From an uncultured Acidobacteriota bacterium (GTDB lineage Bacteria; Acidobacteriota; UBA6911; RPQK01; JAJDTT01): a DNA stretch of 64,000 bases. Below, piece by piece: positions 42,643-52,439 of the stretch (positions are counted from its first letter, which is position 1; every line of letters begins with the position of its first letter). The notes beneath the pieces were generated by a model. The model had not been told where the DNA came from. It made no database searches and was given only the letters and a program-made list of their open reading frames with translations. Both the position numbers and the translations under genes were made by a program. Location of the stretch: NCBI GenBank assembly GCA_951812665.1, contig CATOST010000021.1, positions 179,591 through 243,590 on the forward strand, in the 5' to 3' direction.

Positions 42643-44718
42643 ATGACTCTCAGCACTTATCTGCGTGGCCTCGAACCGGGAACCGTGGCCACGGTGGCGG
42701 GGATTGGATGGAAGACGGGAGGCGAAGCTGCTGCTTCACTGGCCGGTTGGCCCATGGGGGTCGTCCGAACCTCCTCCGGGGAGCTACTGGTAGCAGACTA
42801 CCAGGGCCACCGCATCTGGAGCATCGATCGAGATGGGATCCTGCACACCTTCGCGGGCACTGGAGTCGCCGGATTCGGGGGTGACGGTGGTCCCGCCTCG
42901 AGAGCGCTCCTGAACGGTCCCCATGACCTGTGGCAGGACCCTCACGGAAATCTCTATTTCAGCGATTTGAGCAACTACCGGATCCGCCGCATCGATGGCT
43001 CCTCAGGAATCATTACCACCGTGGCCGGCTGCGGCATCCAGGGAAGCGAAGGGGACGGTGGACCAGCCGTCGAGGCCCAGTTGAACGTTGCTTCCGGGGT
43101 GGCCACCGATTTGGCCGGAAACCTCTATACGGCCGATGAGTACGACAATACCGTCCGGCGCGTGGACACTCGGGGAATCATCACGCGGTTTTCCGGAATT
43201 CGGATTCCTGGCTACAACGGAGATGGGATTCCGGCCAGGGAGGCGGCCTTGCACCATCCGGAGCACCTAGCCTTCGACTCGCGAGGCAACCTCTATATCT
43301 GCGATAACAGCAACGACCGAATCCGAAGGGTCGACCGGGACGGGATCATTTCCACGGTCTTGGGAAACCCCCGGCTGGTCCAGGTAGACGGCCAGTTGTC
43401 CCGGTCCTCGGCCGGCGATGGCCTCCCCGCCGCGGAGGCCTCGGTTCTGATGCCCGATTCTCTCTTCATCGATCGTCACGATCACATCTACGTGGGCGAA
43501 AAGTACGGCTTTCGGGTGCGACGCGTTGACGGCCGGACGGGACTGGTGTCAACAGTGGTGGGAACAGGACTACCGGCCTACGGAGAGGATGGACGGGTTG
43601 GGGAGGAGACCCGGATCAACTCCTGCGAGTCGGGCCTCTGGGTAGACGACGACGGATCGGTATTGTGGGCAGACTGCAGTGGTCGGATCCGACGAGTGGA
43701 CGGCCGAACCCGAATCGTTACCACCGTGCTGGGAGGAACCCATGTCGGAGATGGTGGTCCGGCCACGAAAGCCGCCCTGACCGCTCCCCGTGGCTTGGCG
43801 GTGGCCAAGGATGGGACGATTTACGTGAGTGACCTCTGGCACCACAGAATTCGGGCCATCGACCCCGAGACGTGGACCATCCGAACGGTGGCGGGCACGG
43901 GCGCCCGTTTCTACGGAGGAGACGGGGGTCGGGCGATCGACGCGCACCTGGCGAATCCCAACGACGTGGCGGTCGACGAGAGGGGGAACATCTACATCGC
44001 CGATCAGAGGAGAGCTCACGTCCGCCGCGTGGATCGCCTGGGGGTAATCCGATCGTATCTGGGCAACGGCTTTCCGTGGGACGGTGGGGACGGGGGGAGC
44101 GCCGCATCCTGCCCCATCACGTCCCCGGTCTCAATGGCAATCTCTCCCGACGGGGACCTGTTCGTCGGGGACGGGATCGGAAGGATACGCCGGGTCCGGC
44201 ATTCTACCGGGACCGTAACTACCGTAGCTGGAATTGGTTTGTGGGGGTATACAGGAGATGGGGCTTCAGCCACTCAGGCCAGGATCACTGAGCCTTCGTC
44301 ACTCACCTTCGACGACAAGGGAGATCTCTACTTCACTGACAGTGCCAATCACTGCGTGCGCCGGGTGGAACCCACCGGAAGGATCACCACTCTGGCCGGC
44401 ACCGGCCGTCCTGGCCGGGCCAATTCCAGAGTCAAGGCCGGCCAGGCTCCGCTACGCGGTCCCCAGGGGGTTGCGGTTGATGAGGTGGGGACCATCTACA
44501 TCGCGGATACTGGAAATCATCGTATTGTGGCCGTGCTTCCGGACGGGACTCTGGAAGTGGTGGCGGGAAACGGCGAACCGGGAGACGGCGGTGACGGGGG
44601 CCCCGCCCCAGAATGTCAGTTCAACCAGCCCAGCGGACTGGCAATTGTCGAGGGGGGCTGCCTGCTGGTCAGCGACCAGAACAACAACCGAATCCGCGTC
44701 CTGAAGCCCAGAGGCTAA
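42643..44718 (+). CDS. NHL-repeat beta-propeller protein
   Basis: A 691-residue protein made almost wholly of NHL repeats of about 55-60 residues. Each shows a YxxD or LYxxD blade core (NLYFSDLSNYRIRRID; TIYVSDLWHHRIRAID; TIYIADTGNHRIVAV) preceded by a TVAGTG.....GDGGPA linker. There are about eleven blades, enough for two propellers. No signal peptide is visible, though many relatives are exported. The AGAGGGTCGGAG stretch upstream of ATG 42643 is an acceptable ribosome site. The function is not predictable; related repeats bind proteins or sugars, or form lactonase-like folds. Confidence 0.85.
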   Translation: MTLSTYLRGLEPGTVATVAGIGWKTGGEAAASLAGWPMGVVRTSSGELLVADYQGHRIWSIDRDGILHTFAGTGVAGFGGDGGPASRALLNGPHDLWQDPHGNLYFSDLSNYRIRRIDGSSGIITTVAGCGIQGSEGDGGPAVEAQLNVASGVATDLAGNLYTADEYDNTVRRVDTRGIITRFSGIRIPGYNGDGIPAREAALHHPEHLAFDSRGNLYICDNSNDRIRRVDRDGIISTVLGNPRLVQVDGQLSRSSAGDGLPAAEASVLMPDSLFIDRHDHIYVGEKYGFRVRRVDGRTGLVSTVVGTGLPAYGEDGRVGEETRINSCESGLWVDDDGSVLWADCSGRIRRVDGRTRIVTTVLGGTHVGDGGPATKAALTAPRGLAVAKDGTIYVSDLWHHRIRAIDPETWTIRTVAGTGARFYGGDGGRAIDAHLANPNDVAVDERGNIYIADQRRAHVRRVDRLGVIRSYLGNGFPWDGGDGGSAASCPITSPVSMAISPDGDLFVGDGIGRIRRVRHSTGTVTTVAGIGLWGYTGDGASATQARITEPSSLTFDDKGDLYFTDSANHCVRRVEPTGRITTLAGTGRPGRANSRVKAGQAPLRGPQGVAVDEVGTIYIADTGNHRIVAVLPDGTLEVVAGNGEPGDGGDGGPAPECQFNQPSGLAIVEGGCLLVSDQNNNRIRVLKPRG

Positions 44719-44837
44719 TTTGTCGTTGCTACAAGATCCGCTGCGCGTGTTCGGGATCCGTAGTGAGCATGCTGTGCCCTGGCCTTCAGAATCCACTGTG
44801 TGGCGATTTCGAATCTCGATAGTCCCCCCAGGTAGTG

Positions 44838-44924
44838 CCAGTCGATTTTCGAATTGACGATAGCGGTCGTGACTTCCGCCTCACGGACGTCTACGGGCGG
44901 GTGGTGAAAGAGATCCTGGCGTGA
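44838..44924 (+). pseudogene. DUF1501 gene remnant (C-terminal 28 codons)
   Basis: The frame ending with TGA at 44922-44924 reads [19 protein letters not shown], which matches the C-terminus of the three complete DUF1501 proteins here ([18 protein letters not shown]). Upstream homology fades at about 44838 and no start exists. It shows that another PSD1-DUF1501 unit was once beside the NHL gene and was deleted. Confidence 0.8.
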
Positions 44925-44999
44925 CGACGGGTGTGGGCAGGTCCTGGGGATCGGGCGGTTGGATCAGCGCCCGGCGAAGGACGCTCCGTTACGAAACCG

Positions 45000-45353
45000 T
45001 CACGCGTCACCTTTCGCCACCGTTATCCACCGGCCAAGAATGAAGACTGCCAGCGGGATCATGTAGATCATGATTCCCCCCAGATGGCTCACCTGGTAGG
45101 CGAACAGGAACTCGTAGCCCCAAACGGCGGCCGCGGTGAACGCGCTGGCTGCGACAAAAGCCGAGTCCCGCCGGGTCCAGACCCGCCTTTTCTTCGGAAG
45201 AAGGACGAGGTAGATGACCACCCCGGTGACCAGAAAGCCCAGGAAGTGGAGTGGCCGGTACAGTGGGGGACCCACGTACTGATCCAGAGACGCTAATCTT
45301 CCGTACAGGAGGACTGACAGGACTACGGCAACGACGAGCCGCAGGAATCTCAT
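45000..45353 (-). CDS. Small four-helix membrane protein of unknown function
   Basis: A 117-residue protein with four hydrophobic stretches (about 4-20, 36-53, 66-84 and 88-108) separated by basic loops (PKKRRVWTRR). No family was recognised. It stands alone on the minus strand, 63 bp beyond the end of the aldolase gene, and may share its transcript. Confidence 0.65.
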   Translation of the reverse strand: MRFLRLVVAVVLSVLLYGRLASLDQYVGPPLYRPLHFLGFLVTGVVIYLVLLPKKRRVWTRRDSAFVAASAFTAAAVWGYEFLFAYQVSHLGGIMIYMIPLAVFILGRWITVAKGDA

Positions 45354-45416
45354 CGCTCAGTTGCCTTACGGGAGCCTTCGGACTGGCCCGCTCGATACGA
45401 TTCGGAGAAACCGGAA

Positions 45417-46199
45417 TCAGTTGCGGAACGAGGGGTCCCTCTGGTCCATGAGTCGAATCAGGGCGTCGAATTCCAGTTGGCCCAGGTCAGCGGCGCACTG
45501 GGCGAAATCATCCATCTGATCCGCCGACCGCTTGACCACCGATTCCGACGGGATCACCAGCTTCTGCCGGCAGGCCATGGCGTCGAGCTGGACCTGGCAG
45601 GCTCGCTCCAGACGGTAGATGTGCAGGAACGCCTCGGGAACGGTCATTCCCACGCTCAGCAGGCCATGATTGCGCAGGATCATGACGTTCGACGATCCCA
45701 GGTCCCGGGCCAGCTTCTTGCGTTCCTCCAAAAAGAGCTGGGAGCCTTCGTAGTCGTGGTAGGCGACGTTGTTGTAGAAGCTGGTGGCGTTCATGCTGAT
45801 GTTCAGGAGCCCGCATTCCAGCGCCGCCACGGCCATTCCGGCCCGTGTGTGGGTATGGATCACGCAGTGGGCATTCTCGCGGTGTTCGTGGATCGCGCTG
45901 TGGATGACGAACCCGGCCGGGTTGAAGGGATAGTCGGAGGGCTCGACGAGATTCCCGTCCAGGTCGATCTTGACCAGGCTGGAAGCCGTGATCTCGTCGT
46001 AGCGCAGCCCGTATGGGTTGATCAGAAAGTGGTGTTCGGGGCCGGGCACGCGTAGTGAGATATGCCCGTAGATCAGCTCGCACCAGTCGAAGTAGTCGAC
46101 GATCCGGTAGCAGGCCGCGAGTTGGACTCGGAGGTCTTGTTCGACGGAGTCTATTTCCCGAGGAACCTCGGAGACTACGGTTGTCTGTATCGTCGCCAT
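45417..46199 (-). CDS. Class II aldolase/adducin family protein
   Basis: A 260-residue cytoplasmic protein with an AAGGAGG site before ATG 46199. The zinc-binding HTHTRAG motif lies near residues 114-120 and the third histidine in ILRNHGLLSVG near 178. WCELIYGHISLRVPG near the N-terminus is the family phosphate- or substrate-loop region. Members are fuculose- or ribulose-phosphate aldolases or decarboxylating relatives; the closest type here is the broad adducin-like group of unknown substrate. It follows an enolase-superfamily enzyme on the same strand, which suggests sugar-acid breakdown. Confidence 0.88.
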   Translation of the reverse strand: MATIQTTVVSEVPREIDSVEQDLRVQLAACYRIVDYFDWCELIYGHISLRVPGPEHHFLINPYGLRYDEITASSLVKIDLDGNLVEPSDYPFNPAGFVIHSAIHEHRENAHCVIHTHTRAGMAVAALECGLLNISMNATSFYNNVAYHDYEGSQLFLEERKKLARDLGSSNVMILRNHGLLSVGMTVPEAFLHIYRLERACQVQLDAMACRQKLVIPSESVVKRSADQMDDFAQCAADLGQLEFDALIRLMDQRDPSFRN

Positions 46200-46245
46200 G
46201 GCTGATCCTCCTTAATCAGTTGAAGAAATATTTTCGCGTCTGGAA

Positions 46246-46373
46246 GGGGGGACTTTCCTGTCGCCCTTGCACTCGCTTGTCCGTTCCTTTGTGCCACATT
46301 GATAATTTGGGAGTTTGGCGGGAAGAAAGCCGCCGTTCCCGATCAGCGACAAGAAAGTCGCCGCTCCCAATCG
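46246..46373. repeat. Intergenic hairpin repeats between aldolase and enolase-family genes
   Basis: Three relatives of the hairpin family: GGGGGGAC-TTTCCT-GTCGCCCT (46246-46267, imperfect stem); GGCGGG-AAGAAA-GCCGCC (about 46318-46335, imperfect, inverted orientation); and GCGAC-AAGAAA-GTCGC (about 46346-46361). The loop motif is again TTTCYT or its complement. The rest of the 204-bp spacer shows no gene. Confidence 0.6.
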
Positions 46374-46403
46374 ACACTCCTTTGATTTCAGGTTACCACG
46401 ACG

Positions 46404-47783
46404 TCAGGACGATTCAAATCGGCGGTCGATCCGGTGCCACTGGTAGCCGAGGCCCGCCCCTCGGAGTGTCGACGTCCGGATCCTGCCCTGCTCCAGCTTG
46501 AAGAAACCGGGATGGACCGCCCGCTCCGGCTCGCTGCTGGCGGGAAAGAACTGACGGCTGTTGGACTCGACACCGCGAATGGTCTGCAGCCTCCCCGCCA
46601 GGCCGGCCGACTGGAGCAGAGCGATGCCCGGGTTCGTCAGATCCTGCACGGCGAAAGGAACCCCGGCCGCCGCGGCCCGGGACGCCAGCACCAGCTCGGC
46701 CGACTGGCACTTGCAGGTCTTCAGGGCCAGACCGCTGTATCCCAGTTCCAGCGCCAGTTCCAGATCGTCCAGAGAACTCAGGGCTTCATCCACGATGACG
46801 GGTTTGATCTGCCGCAATTCCGTCATGTCCAGCATCCGTCTACGCAAATCCCGTTCGCACGGTTGTTCCACGTAGAGCAGAGAGTCGAATGCCGCTCGAT
46901 TCTCTTCCCGCAAACGGACCAGAAGCTCCACCATGTATTGGGGCGTGTCGCACATCTCGTTGGTGTCCGCCGTGAGCCACAGTTCATTGACGCCCAGGTG
47001 GCTTTGCTCGGTCCGGGCCAAGCGGTAGACCTCCAGCAGCCTGTTGAGATCCCACTCCAGGTCGGTGCCGACAAGCTTGACTTTCAGGCAGCGGAGTTCC
47101 TCGTAACGGATCCATTGGTCCAGGGAGACGGGCAGGCCGTCGTCGGGATCGTCTGCCGTGACTTCGGCTTCGGAGAGCTTGTCCATTCCCCCCACCAAGT
47201 GGAAGGCATCCACCTGTTCCGGAAGAGGGTGGAGAAATTCCTCGACGAAGCGTCCCGCGTATGCGGGGCCCAACCAGCGGGAAAGGTCTTGATTCATGTG
47301 TTCAGGGCCGTACCCCAAGTAGGTGTCGATACCAGCCGCGTTTCCGAAGGCGTCGTGGACGGCGGCGTCGGCGGCGGAAGCGCAGATGAGGGCGTTGAGC
47401 CGGGGCATCTCCTCGGCGGCGCCTGCGTCCCGGCAGAGGTCGCGCGTGAGGGTCTCCAACTCCGGCTCCAGTTCCCAGAAGAGGTCAATGGGATGGGTGA
47501 AAGCCCGTACCTCCCCCAGACGCCGGCACCAAGCCGTCACCAGTTGGACCATCAGGTCCTCCCGCTGCGGGTGGTCCACTCGGCTCGACGGCCAGCCCCA
47601 GACGTCGGACAGAAAGATCCCGCCCCAGCCTTCTCCTCTCTGTCCCCGCCGGTTCTCCACCAGGACCCGAACGTGACAGAGCCAGGCCGAGTCCATGACC
47701 ACGCCGCCGAACTTCAGGGGGGTCCTGGATTGCTCCCGGGTGAAGTAAGGTTGGATCTCAAGGATCCGAACGTCCGTATCCAT
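46404..47783 (-). CDS. Enolase superfamily (mandelate racemase/muconate lactonising-like) enzyme
   Basis: A 459-residue cytoplasmic protein. The C-terminal TIM barrel shows the superfamily pattern: LKVKLVG (KxK acid/base motif, about 237), ADTNE (first metal Asp, about 269), VEQPC (Glu, about 305) and VDEALSSLDDL (Asp-Glu, about 330), followed by LKTCKCQS (Lys, about 355). The N-terminal capping domain covers about 1-140. It probably dehydrates or epimerises a sugar acid; the specific substrate cannot be told. It begins 26 bp after the Nramp-like transporter gene, so the two are likely co-transcribed. Confidence 0.88.
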   Translation of the reverse strand: MDTDVRILEIQPYFTREQSRTPLKFGGVVMDSAWLCHVRVLVENRRGQRGEGWGGIFLSDVWGWPSSRVDHPQREDLMVQLVTAWCRRLGEVRAFTHPIDLFWELEPELETLTRDLCRDAGAAEEMPRLNALICASAADAAVHDAFGNAAGIDTYLGYGPEHMNQDLSRWLGPAYAGRFVEEFLHPLPEQVDAFHLVGGMDKLSEAEVTADDPDDGLPVSLDQWIRYEELRCLKVKLVGTDLEWDLNRLLEVYRLARTEQSHLGVNELWLTADTNEMCDTPQYMVELLVRLREENRAAFDSLLYVEQPCERDLRRRMLDMTELRQIKPVIVDEALSSLDDLELALELGYSGLALKTCKCQSAELVLASRAAAAGVPFAVQDLTNPGIALLQSAGLAGRLQTIRGVESNSRQFFPASSEPERAVHPGFFKLEQGRIRTSTLRGAGLGYQWHRIDRRFESS

Positions 47784-47809
47784 TACTTATTCCCTACACT
47801 GCGGCTTCT

Positions 47810-49084
47810 TTATCCTGACAACAGGCTCTGCACCATCGGCACGACTCTGAGAGCCGTCATTCCGGCGATTCCCAGGAGCACGGTCACGCCCGCAACGACG
47901 AAGGCCCGTTCCGGCAGCGACAACGGATGCTTCGCCATGGCGTCCCGGTCGAAGAAGGCCAGCAGCGTGGCCAGCACGCCCAGAGGCACCGCCAGCAGAG
48001 TCAAGGCCTGGGCCAGAGCGAGAGCCCGGATCTCCAACTGGCTCTTGGCGGCAGGACCCACTGCTGCTGCGTCCCCCGGTGCATCTGATTGGAGGATGGC
48101 GATGGCAGTGGCCATGCCGATGATCAGGATGACTGCGGCGATGAGCTTGGTGGAAGGAGAGTTCACCTTTCCTCCTAGCCCCAGACCGTCGTTGACCAGG
48201 ACCCCGCCGATCATGGCGTTGGTCACGAAGCTGGAGAAGGCGGCCGTGCCGAAGCCGACACAGAAGATGATCCGGGCGTACGGTCCGAAGACGCCCTCCA
48301 GTTGCATCGCCATGCCCGCGGCGCTGTCCACGGACCCGCCCGGATAGAACACGGCGGCCGCCGTCATCATGATCACGCAGCCGATGGCCGTGTAGAGGAT
48401 GGACGCCAGCACCGTGTCGGTGACGCCGCTTGAGAGATCCTCCTCCTTCCAGCCCTTGGCCCGGACCAGATAAGCCTGGAAGAAGGCTGCCACCATCACG
48501 AAGGTGGTGGCAACCAGGCCGCCCAACGTGAGCCAGTCGGCACCCTCCGGAATGTTGGGGATGAACGCGCCCTTCAACGCGGCCGGCCAGTCCGGGCCGG
48601 CCCAGAGCAGGTTGGCCACGAAAGCCAGGACCATGAAGACCAGGAAGAAGGTCATCAACCGTTCCAGCAGCAGGTAGATGTTCCGGAAGCCAAGTAGAAA
48701 GACGATGGAGAGCAGGGTGAAGCCTACGGGCCAGACCACCTTGGGAACGTCTCCGAAGAGCGTGGTCATGGCGGCAGTGACGCCCAGGTTGTTTCCGAAC
48801 TGGAAGGTGGCGTTCACCGATGCCAGGGAGAAGCCGCAGACCACGGCGAACCAGGGGCCCAGCTTCCGGGAGGCCAGTCCCAGGAAGGTCTCTCGGGAAT
48901 AGAGTCCGAAGCGAAGGAAAAGGGCGAGAAACCCGGCCATGAGGGCTCCGGCGAGGATAGCCAGCCAGAGCATGGAATAGCCGTAGACGGCGCCGGTTCG
49001 CGACATCAGGGTGACGCTGCCCGGTCCGATGATGCAGGCCCCCACGATGAAGGCGGGACCGATTCGTCTCAATCCGACGGCCAT
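47810..49084 (-). CDS. Nramp-superfamily membrane transporter lacking the metal-site motifs
   Basis: A 424-residue protein with about eleven membrane helices. The overall Nramp (SLC11) pattern is clear, starting GPAFIVGACIIGPGSVTLMSRTGA. In metal-carrying Nramp proteins helix 1 has DPGN and helix 6 has MPH; here the corresponding segments read GPGS and VAAFFQAYLVRAKGW, so the metal-binding Asp, Asn and Met are missing. It may carry a different substrate. Its gene is 26 bp upstream of the sugar-acid-type enolase-superfamily gene, making an organic solute a fair guess, but this is inference. Start ATG 49084. Confidence 0.8.
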   Translation of the reverse strand: MAVGLRRIGPAFIVGACIIGPGSVTLMSRTGAVYGYSMLWLAILAGALMAGFLALFLRFGLYSRETFLGLASRKLGPWFAVVCGFSLASVNATFQFGNNLGVTAAMTTLFGDVPKVVWPVGFTLLSIVFLLGFRNIYLLLERLMTFFLVFMVLAFVANLLWAGPDWPAALKGAFIPNIPEGADWLTLGGLVATTFVMVAAFFQAYLVRAKGWKEEDLSSGVTDTVLASILYTAIGCVIMMTAAAVFYPGGSVDSAAGMAMQLEGVFGPYARIIFCVGFGTAAFSSFVTNAMIGGVLVNDGLGLGGKVNSPSTKLIAAVILIIGMATAIAILQSDAPGDAAAVGPAAKSQLEIRALALAQALTLLAVPLGVLATLLAFFDRDAMAKHPLSLPERAFVVAGVTVLLGIAGMTALRVVPMVQSLLSG

Positions 49085-49139
49085 GGTCGTTACCCTCTCC
49101 CTCTTGTATTTCGCACCCAGTGTACAGGGTGCCGAATGG

Positions 49140-49165
49140 GAGCGGGGGTTTTCCTACCCCCGCTC
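49140..49165. repeat. Intergenic hairpin, GAGCGGGGGT stem, TTTCCT loop
   Basis: GAGCGGGGGT, loop TTTCCT, ACCCCCGCTC: a perfect 10-bp stem upstream of the Nramp-like gene and between divergent genes. A second, weak inverted member (GAC-AGGAAA-GTC) lies near 49212-49223. It is the longest stem of the family seen here. Confidence 0.75.
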
Positions 49166-49306
49166 TGCCGGCTTAGGCAGGTAAAACGTAGAACAGGAAA
49201 AAAAGAATGAGAGACAGGAAAGTCCCCCCTCCTGGGATGGCTCACACGCGACGATTTTCGCCCTGCACTGATATACTTGCGCGACACTCTGAATCGAGGT
49301 TGACGT

Positions 49307-52300
49307 ATGTGCTGGACGCCAGTCCGACGGTTCCTAACCTGGGTATCTCTCTTTTTGCTCGGTTGTTTGAGCACCGTCGCCCTGATGAGCGGATCGGGCC
49401 CGTCCCCCTCCGCAGACCGGGACGTCGATTTCGCCCGGGACATCCGGCCCATCCTGGAGTCCAGTTGCAACCAGTGTCACAACGCGGAGCAGAGCATGAA
49501 CGGTCTTCGCCTTGACAGCCGCGAGGCGGCCTTGAAGGGCGGACAGTCGGGACCGGCCATACTGCCCGGTGACGGTTCCTCGAGCCTGCTCTACCGCAAG
49601 ATCGTCGGCGACGCCCCGGGATCTCCCATGCCTCTGACGGGAACGCTGCCCCCGGACCAGGTCGAGTCGATCCGGACCTGGCTGGATCAGGGTGCCCCCT
49701 GGACCGAGGCCATCGATGGAACGGGCGCCACCGGCGAGAAACACTGGGCCTACGTCAAGCCGATCCGTCCCACTCTACCGAAGGTGAAAGATGTGGCCTG
49801 GGTCCGCAACACCATCGACCGTTTTGTCCTGGAGCGGTTGGAACAGGAAGGCCTGGAACCGTCCCCGGAGGCTTCGCGGGAGACGTTGATCCGCCGGGTG
49901 ACGCTGGATCTCATCGGTCTTCCGCCGACTCCCGAGGAAGTGGACGCCTTCGTCGAGGACCGGCGGCCGCTGGCCTACGAGCGCCTCGTCGATCGCCTCC
50001 TCTCATCGCCCCGCTACGGAGAGCGCTGGGCCCGGCCCTGGCTGGACCTGGCCCGCTATGCCGACACCAACGGCTATATCCACGACCGGCGGCGCAACAT
50101 GTGGCTCTATCGCGACTGGGTGATCAAGGCCATCAGCTCGGACATGCCCTTCGATCAGTTCACTATCGAGCAGATAGCCGGAGACCTGCTCCCCGACGCC
50201 ACGCCCGAGCAGAAGATCGCCACCGGATTCCACCGCAACACCATGATCAACACCGAGGGTGGGACCGACCCGGAGGAGTACCGGGTGGCGGCCATCCTGG
50301 ACCGGGTCGAGACCACCGGAACCGTCTGGCTCGGGAGCACCATCGCCTGCGCCCAGTGCCACGATCACAAGTACGATCCCGTCACTCAGGAGGAGTACTT
50401 CCGGATCTTCGCCTTCTTCAACAACACGATGGAGGAGAACAATCCGAAAACGAAGATACGGCCGCATAGCGCCAGCATCACCCTGCCTCCAGCCGACTAT
50501 CTGTCCACTTACCGCTCCGATATCGAGCGGGAGATCGTGGATCTGAAGGCCGCGGTGAAAGGTTCCACGCCGGAGTTGGAGGCGGCGCAGAAGGAATGGG
50601 AAACCCAGACCGCCCGGGGCATGGTCTCCTGGCACCCTCTGGATCCGGTGACTTACTTTTCCCTGGGAGGAGCGGAATTGACACTCCAGGGAGACGGTTC
50701 CCTGCTGGCTTCGGGACCGGAGCCGGGGCGCGAAACGTACGTGGTGGTGACCGAGACCCAGGTCGAGGGGATCACGGCCATCCGGCTGGAAACCTTGACC
50801 GATCCCAGCCTGCCCCACGGCGGGTCCAGCCGCAGCTCCGACGGGGAGTTCATCTTGACCGGATTCGAAGTTCTGGCTGAGCCTTTGACGGCGCCGGGGT
50901 CCTCTTCACCGGTTGTGTTCAGCGGTTCCGCCGCCGAGATCGATCCCGTCACCTTCGGTATTCGCCGCGCCTTGGACGGCGACCCCACCACCGGTTGGTC
51001 CAACAGCGGAACCAGTCACAAGAACAGGGTCGAACGCCAAGCCATTTTCACACCGGGGTCTCCCTTGGGCTTTCCGGGCGGAACCCGGTTCACCATCCGG
51101 TTGAGGCATGAGGGAGAGACACCGGGCAAGACCATCGGACGGGTTCGTTTTTCCGTGACCCGGGACCAGGACCCGGCCCGAAACGTCAAGCTCCCGACCC
51201 GGATTGAACGTGTCCTGGCCGTTCCCGCCGGCCGGCGGACCGAGAACCAACGGAAGGTTCTGAACGACTACTATCGCGGGATCGCCCCGATTTTGACACC
51301 GAAGAAGCGGCGGCTCTCCGAGCTTCTGGCCTTCTGGAAACAGTTGACCTCACCCAACAGCCTGGTCATGAAGGAACTGGAAAAGCCCCGGACCAGCCAC
51401 GTCTTTGTCAAGGGAAGCTTTCTGAATCCGGGCAAGGAGGTCCAGCCGGGCGTCCCCTCGGTGCTCCATCCCCTGCCCGAGAGCAAGACGCCGCCCAATC
51501 GGCTCACCCTGGCCCGTTGGCTGGTCTCACCGGAGAACCCGCTGGTGGGACGGGTCACCATGAATCGGCTCTGGTCCGATCATTTCGGGAGGGCCTTGGT
51601 GAAGACCGCCGAGAACCTGGGGACGCAGGGCGAACGCCCGACCCATCCGGCGCTGCTGGATTGGCTGGCCACCGAGTTCGTGGAGCAGAACTGGTCCATG
51701 AAGGCCATGCACCGACTGATGGTCACCTCGGCGACCTACCGGCAGGACTCGCGGATGGGAGACTCTCTGCGGGAGAGGGATCCCAGCAACGAGCACTACG
51801 CTCGTGGACCCCGCTTTCGGATGGACGCTGAAATGATCCGGGACAGCGCGTTGAGCGCCGCGGGCCTCCTCAGTCTGAGACCGTACGGCCCCAGCGTCTT
51901 TCCGCCCCAGCCCGCGGGACTCTGGGACAACCTGTACGTTGCGGACACTTGGATCACGGGCCGGGGAGACGACCGCTACCGGCGGGGCCTCTACACCTTC
52001 TTGAAGCGGATTCGTCCCTATCCCTTCTATGCCAACTTCGATGCACCCAGCCGCGAGACCACGTGCGTGGCCCGTAGCCGCTCCAATACCCCGTTGCAGG
52101 CCCTGAACTTGATGAACGACCGGACCTTTCTGGAAGCCGCGCGAGGATTGGCCGGCCGCATGGTCTCGGAGACGGGCCCGACAGTCGCCGATCGGATCGC
52201 CTATGGATTCCGGCTCTGTCTGGGCCGCCGGCCCTCCCCAGACGACCTCCAGGATCTCACGGCCCTGTACCAGGACCAGTTGGAGAACCTGCCCGGCTCC

Positions 52301-52420
52301 GGGTCGGGTGCGGCCCGAAGCCGACCTTCGTCCGGAGGACCGAACTCCAGAGACTTCATGGCCTGGATCAGCGTCGCCCAGGTGCTCCTGAATCTGGACG
52401 AAACCATCTCTCGACCATGA
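49307..52420 (+). CDS. PSD1 / planctomycete cytochrome C domain protein (DUF1549-DUF1553), third intact copy
   Basis: A 1037-residue exported protein; leader about 8-28 ([20 protein letters not shown]). PSCyt1 haem motif CNQCH (C54, C57, H58), DUF1549 (about 150-360) with [18 protein letters not shown], a middle beta-rich insert (about 440-620) that resembles a discoidin- or LamG-like sandwich, and DUF1553 (about 720-990). It is only distantly similar to the tandem pair at 10-20 kb, and the insert is unrelated. It is followed after 19 bp by a DUF1501 gene, so the pairing is kept although the sequences have diverged. Confidence 0.93.
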   Translation: MCWTPVRRFLTWVSLFLLGCLSTVALMSGSGPSPSADRDVDFARDIRPILESSCNQCHNAEQSMNGLRLDSREAALKGGQSGPAILPGDGSSSLLYRKIVGDAPGSPMPLTGTLPPDQVESIRTWLDQGAPWTEAIDGTGATGEKHWAYVKPIRPTLPKVKDVAWVRNTIDRFVLERLEQEGLEPSPEASRETLIRRVTLDLIGLPPTPEEVDAFVEDRRPLAYERLVDRLLSSPRYGERWARPWLDLARYADTNGYIHDRRRNMWLYRDWVIKAISSDMPFDQFTIEQIAGDLLPDATPEQKIATGFHRNTMINTEGGTDPEEYRVAAILDRVETTGTVWLGSTIACAQCHDHKYDPVTQEEYFRIFAFFNNTMEENNPKTKIRPHSASITLPPADYLSTYRSDIEREIVDLKAAVKGSTPELEAAQKEWETQTARGMVSWHPLDPVTYFSLGGAELTLQGDGSLLASGPEPGRETYVVVTETQVEGITAIRLETLTDPSLPHGGSSRSSDGEFILTGFEVLAEPLTAPGSSSPVVFSGSAAEIDPVTFGIRRALDGDPTTGWSNSGTSHKNRVERQAIFTPGSPLGFPGGTRFTIRLRHEGETPGKTIGRVRFSVTRDQDPARNVKLPTRIERVLAVPAGRRTENQRKVLNDYYRGIAPILTPKKRRLSELLAFWKQLTSPNSLVMKELEKPRTSHVFVKGSFLNPGKEVQPGVPSVLHPLPESKTPPNRLTLARWLVSPENPLVGRVTMNRLWSDHFGRALVKTAENLGTQGERPTHPALLDWLATEFVEQNWSMKAMHRLMVTSATYRQDSRMGDSLRERDPSNEHYARGPRFRMDAEMIRDSALSAAGLLSLRPYGPSVFPPQPAGLWDNLYVADTWITGRGDDRYRRGLYTFLKRIRPYPFYANFDAPSRETTCVARSRSNTPLQALNLMNDRTFLEAARGLAGRMVSETGPTVADRIAYGFRLCLGRRPSPDDLQDLTALYQDQLENLPGSGSGAARSRPSSGGPNSRDFMAWISVAQVLLNLDETISRP

Positions 52421-52439
52421 GCCGGAGGACGAGTCACTC

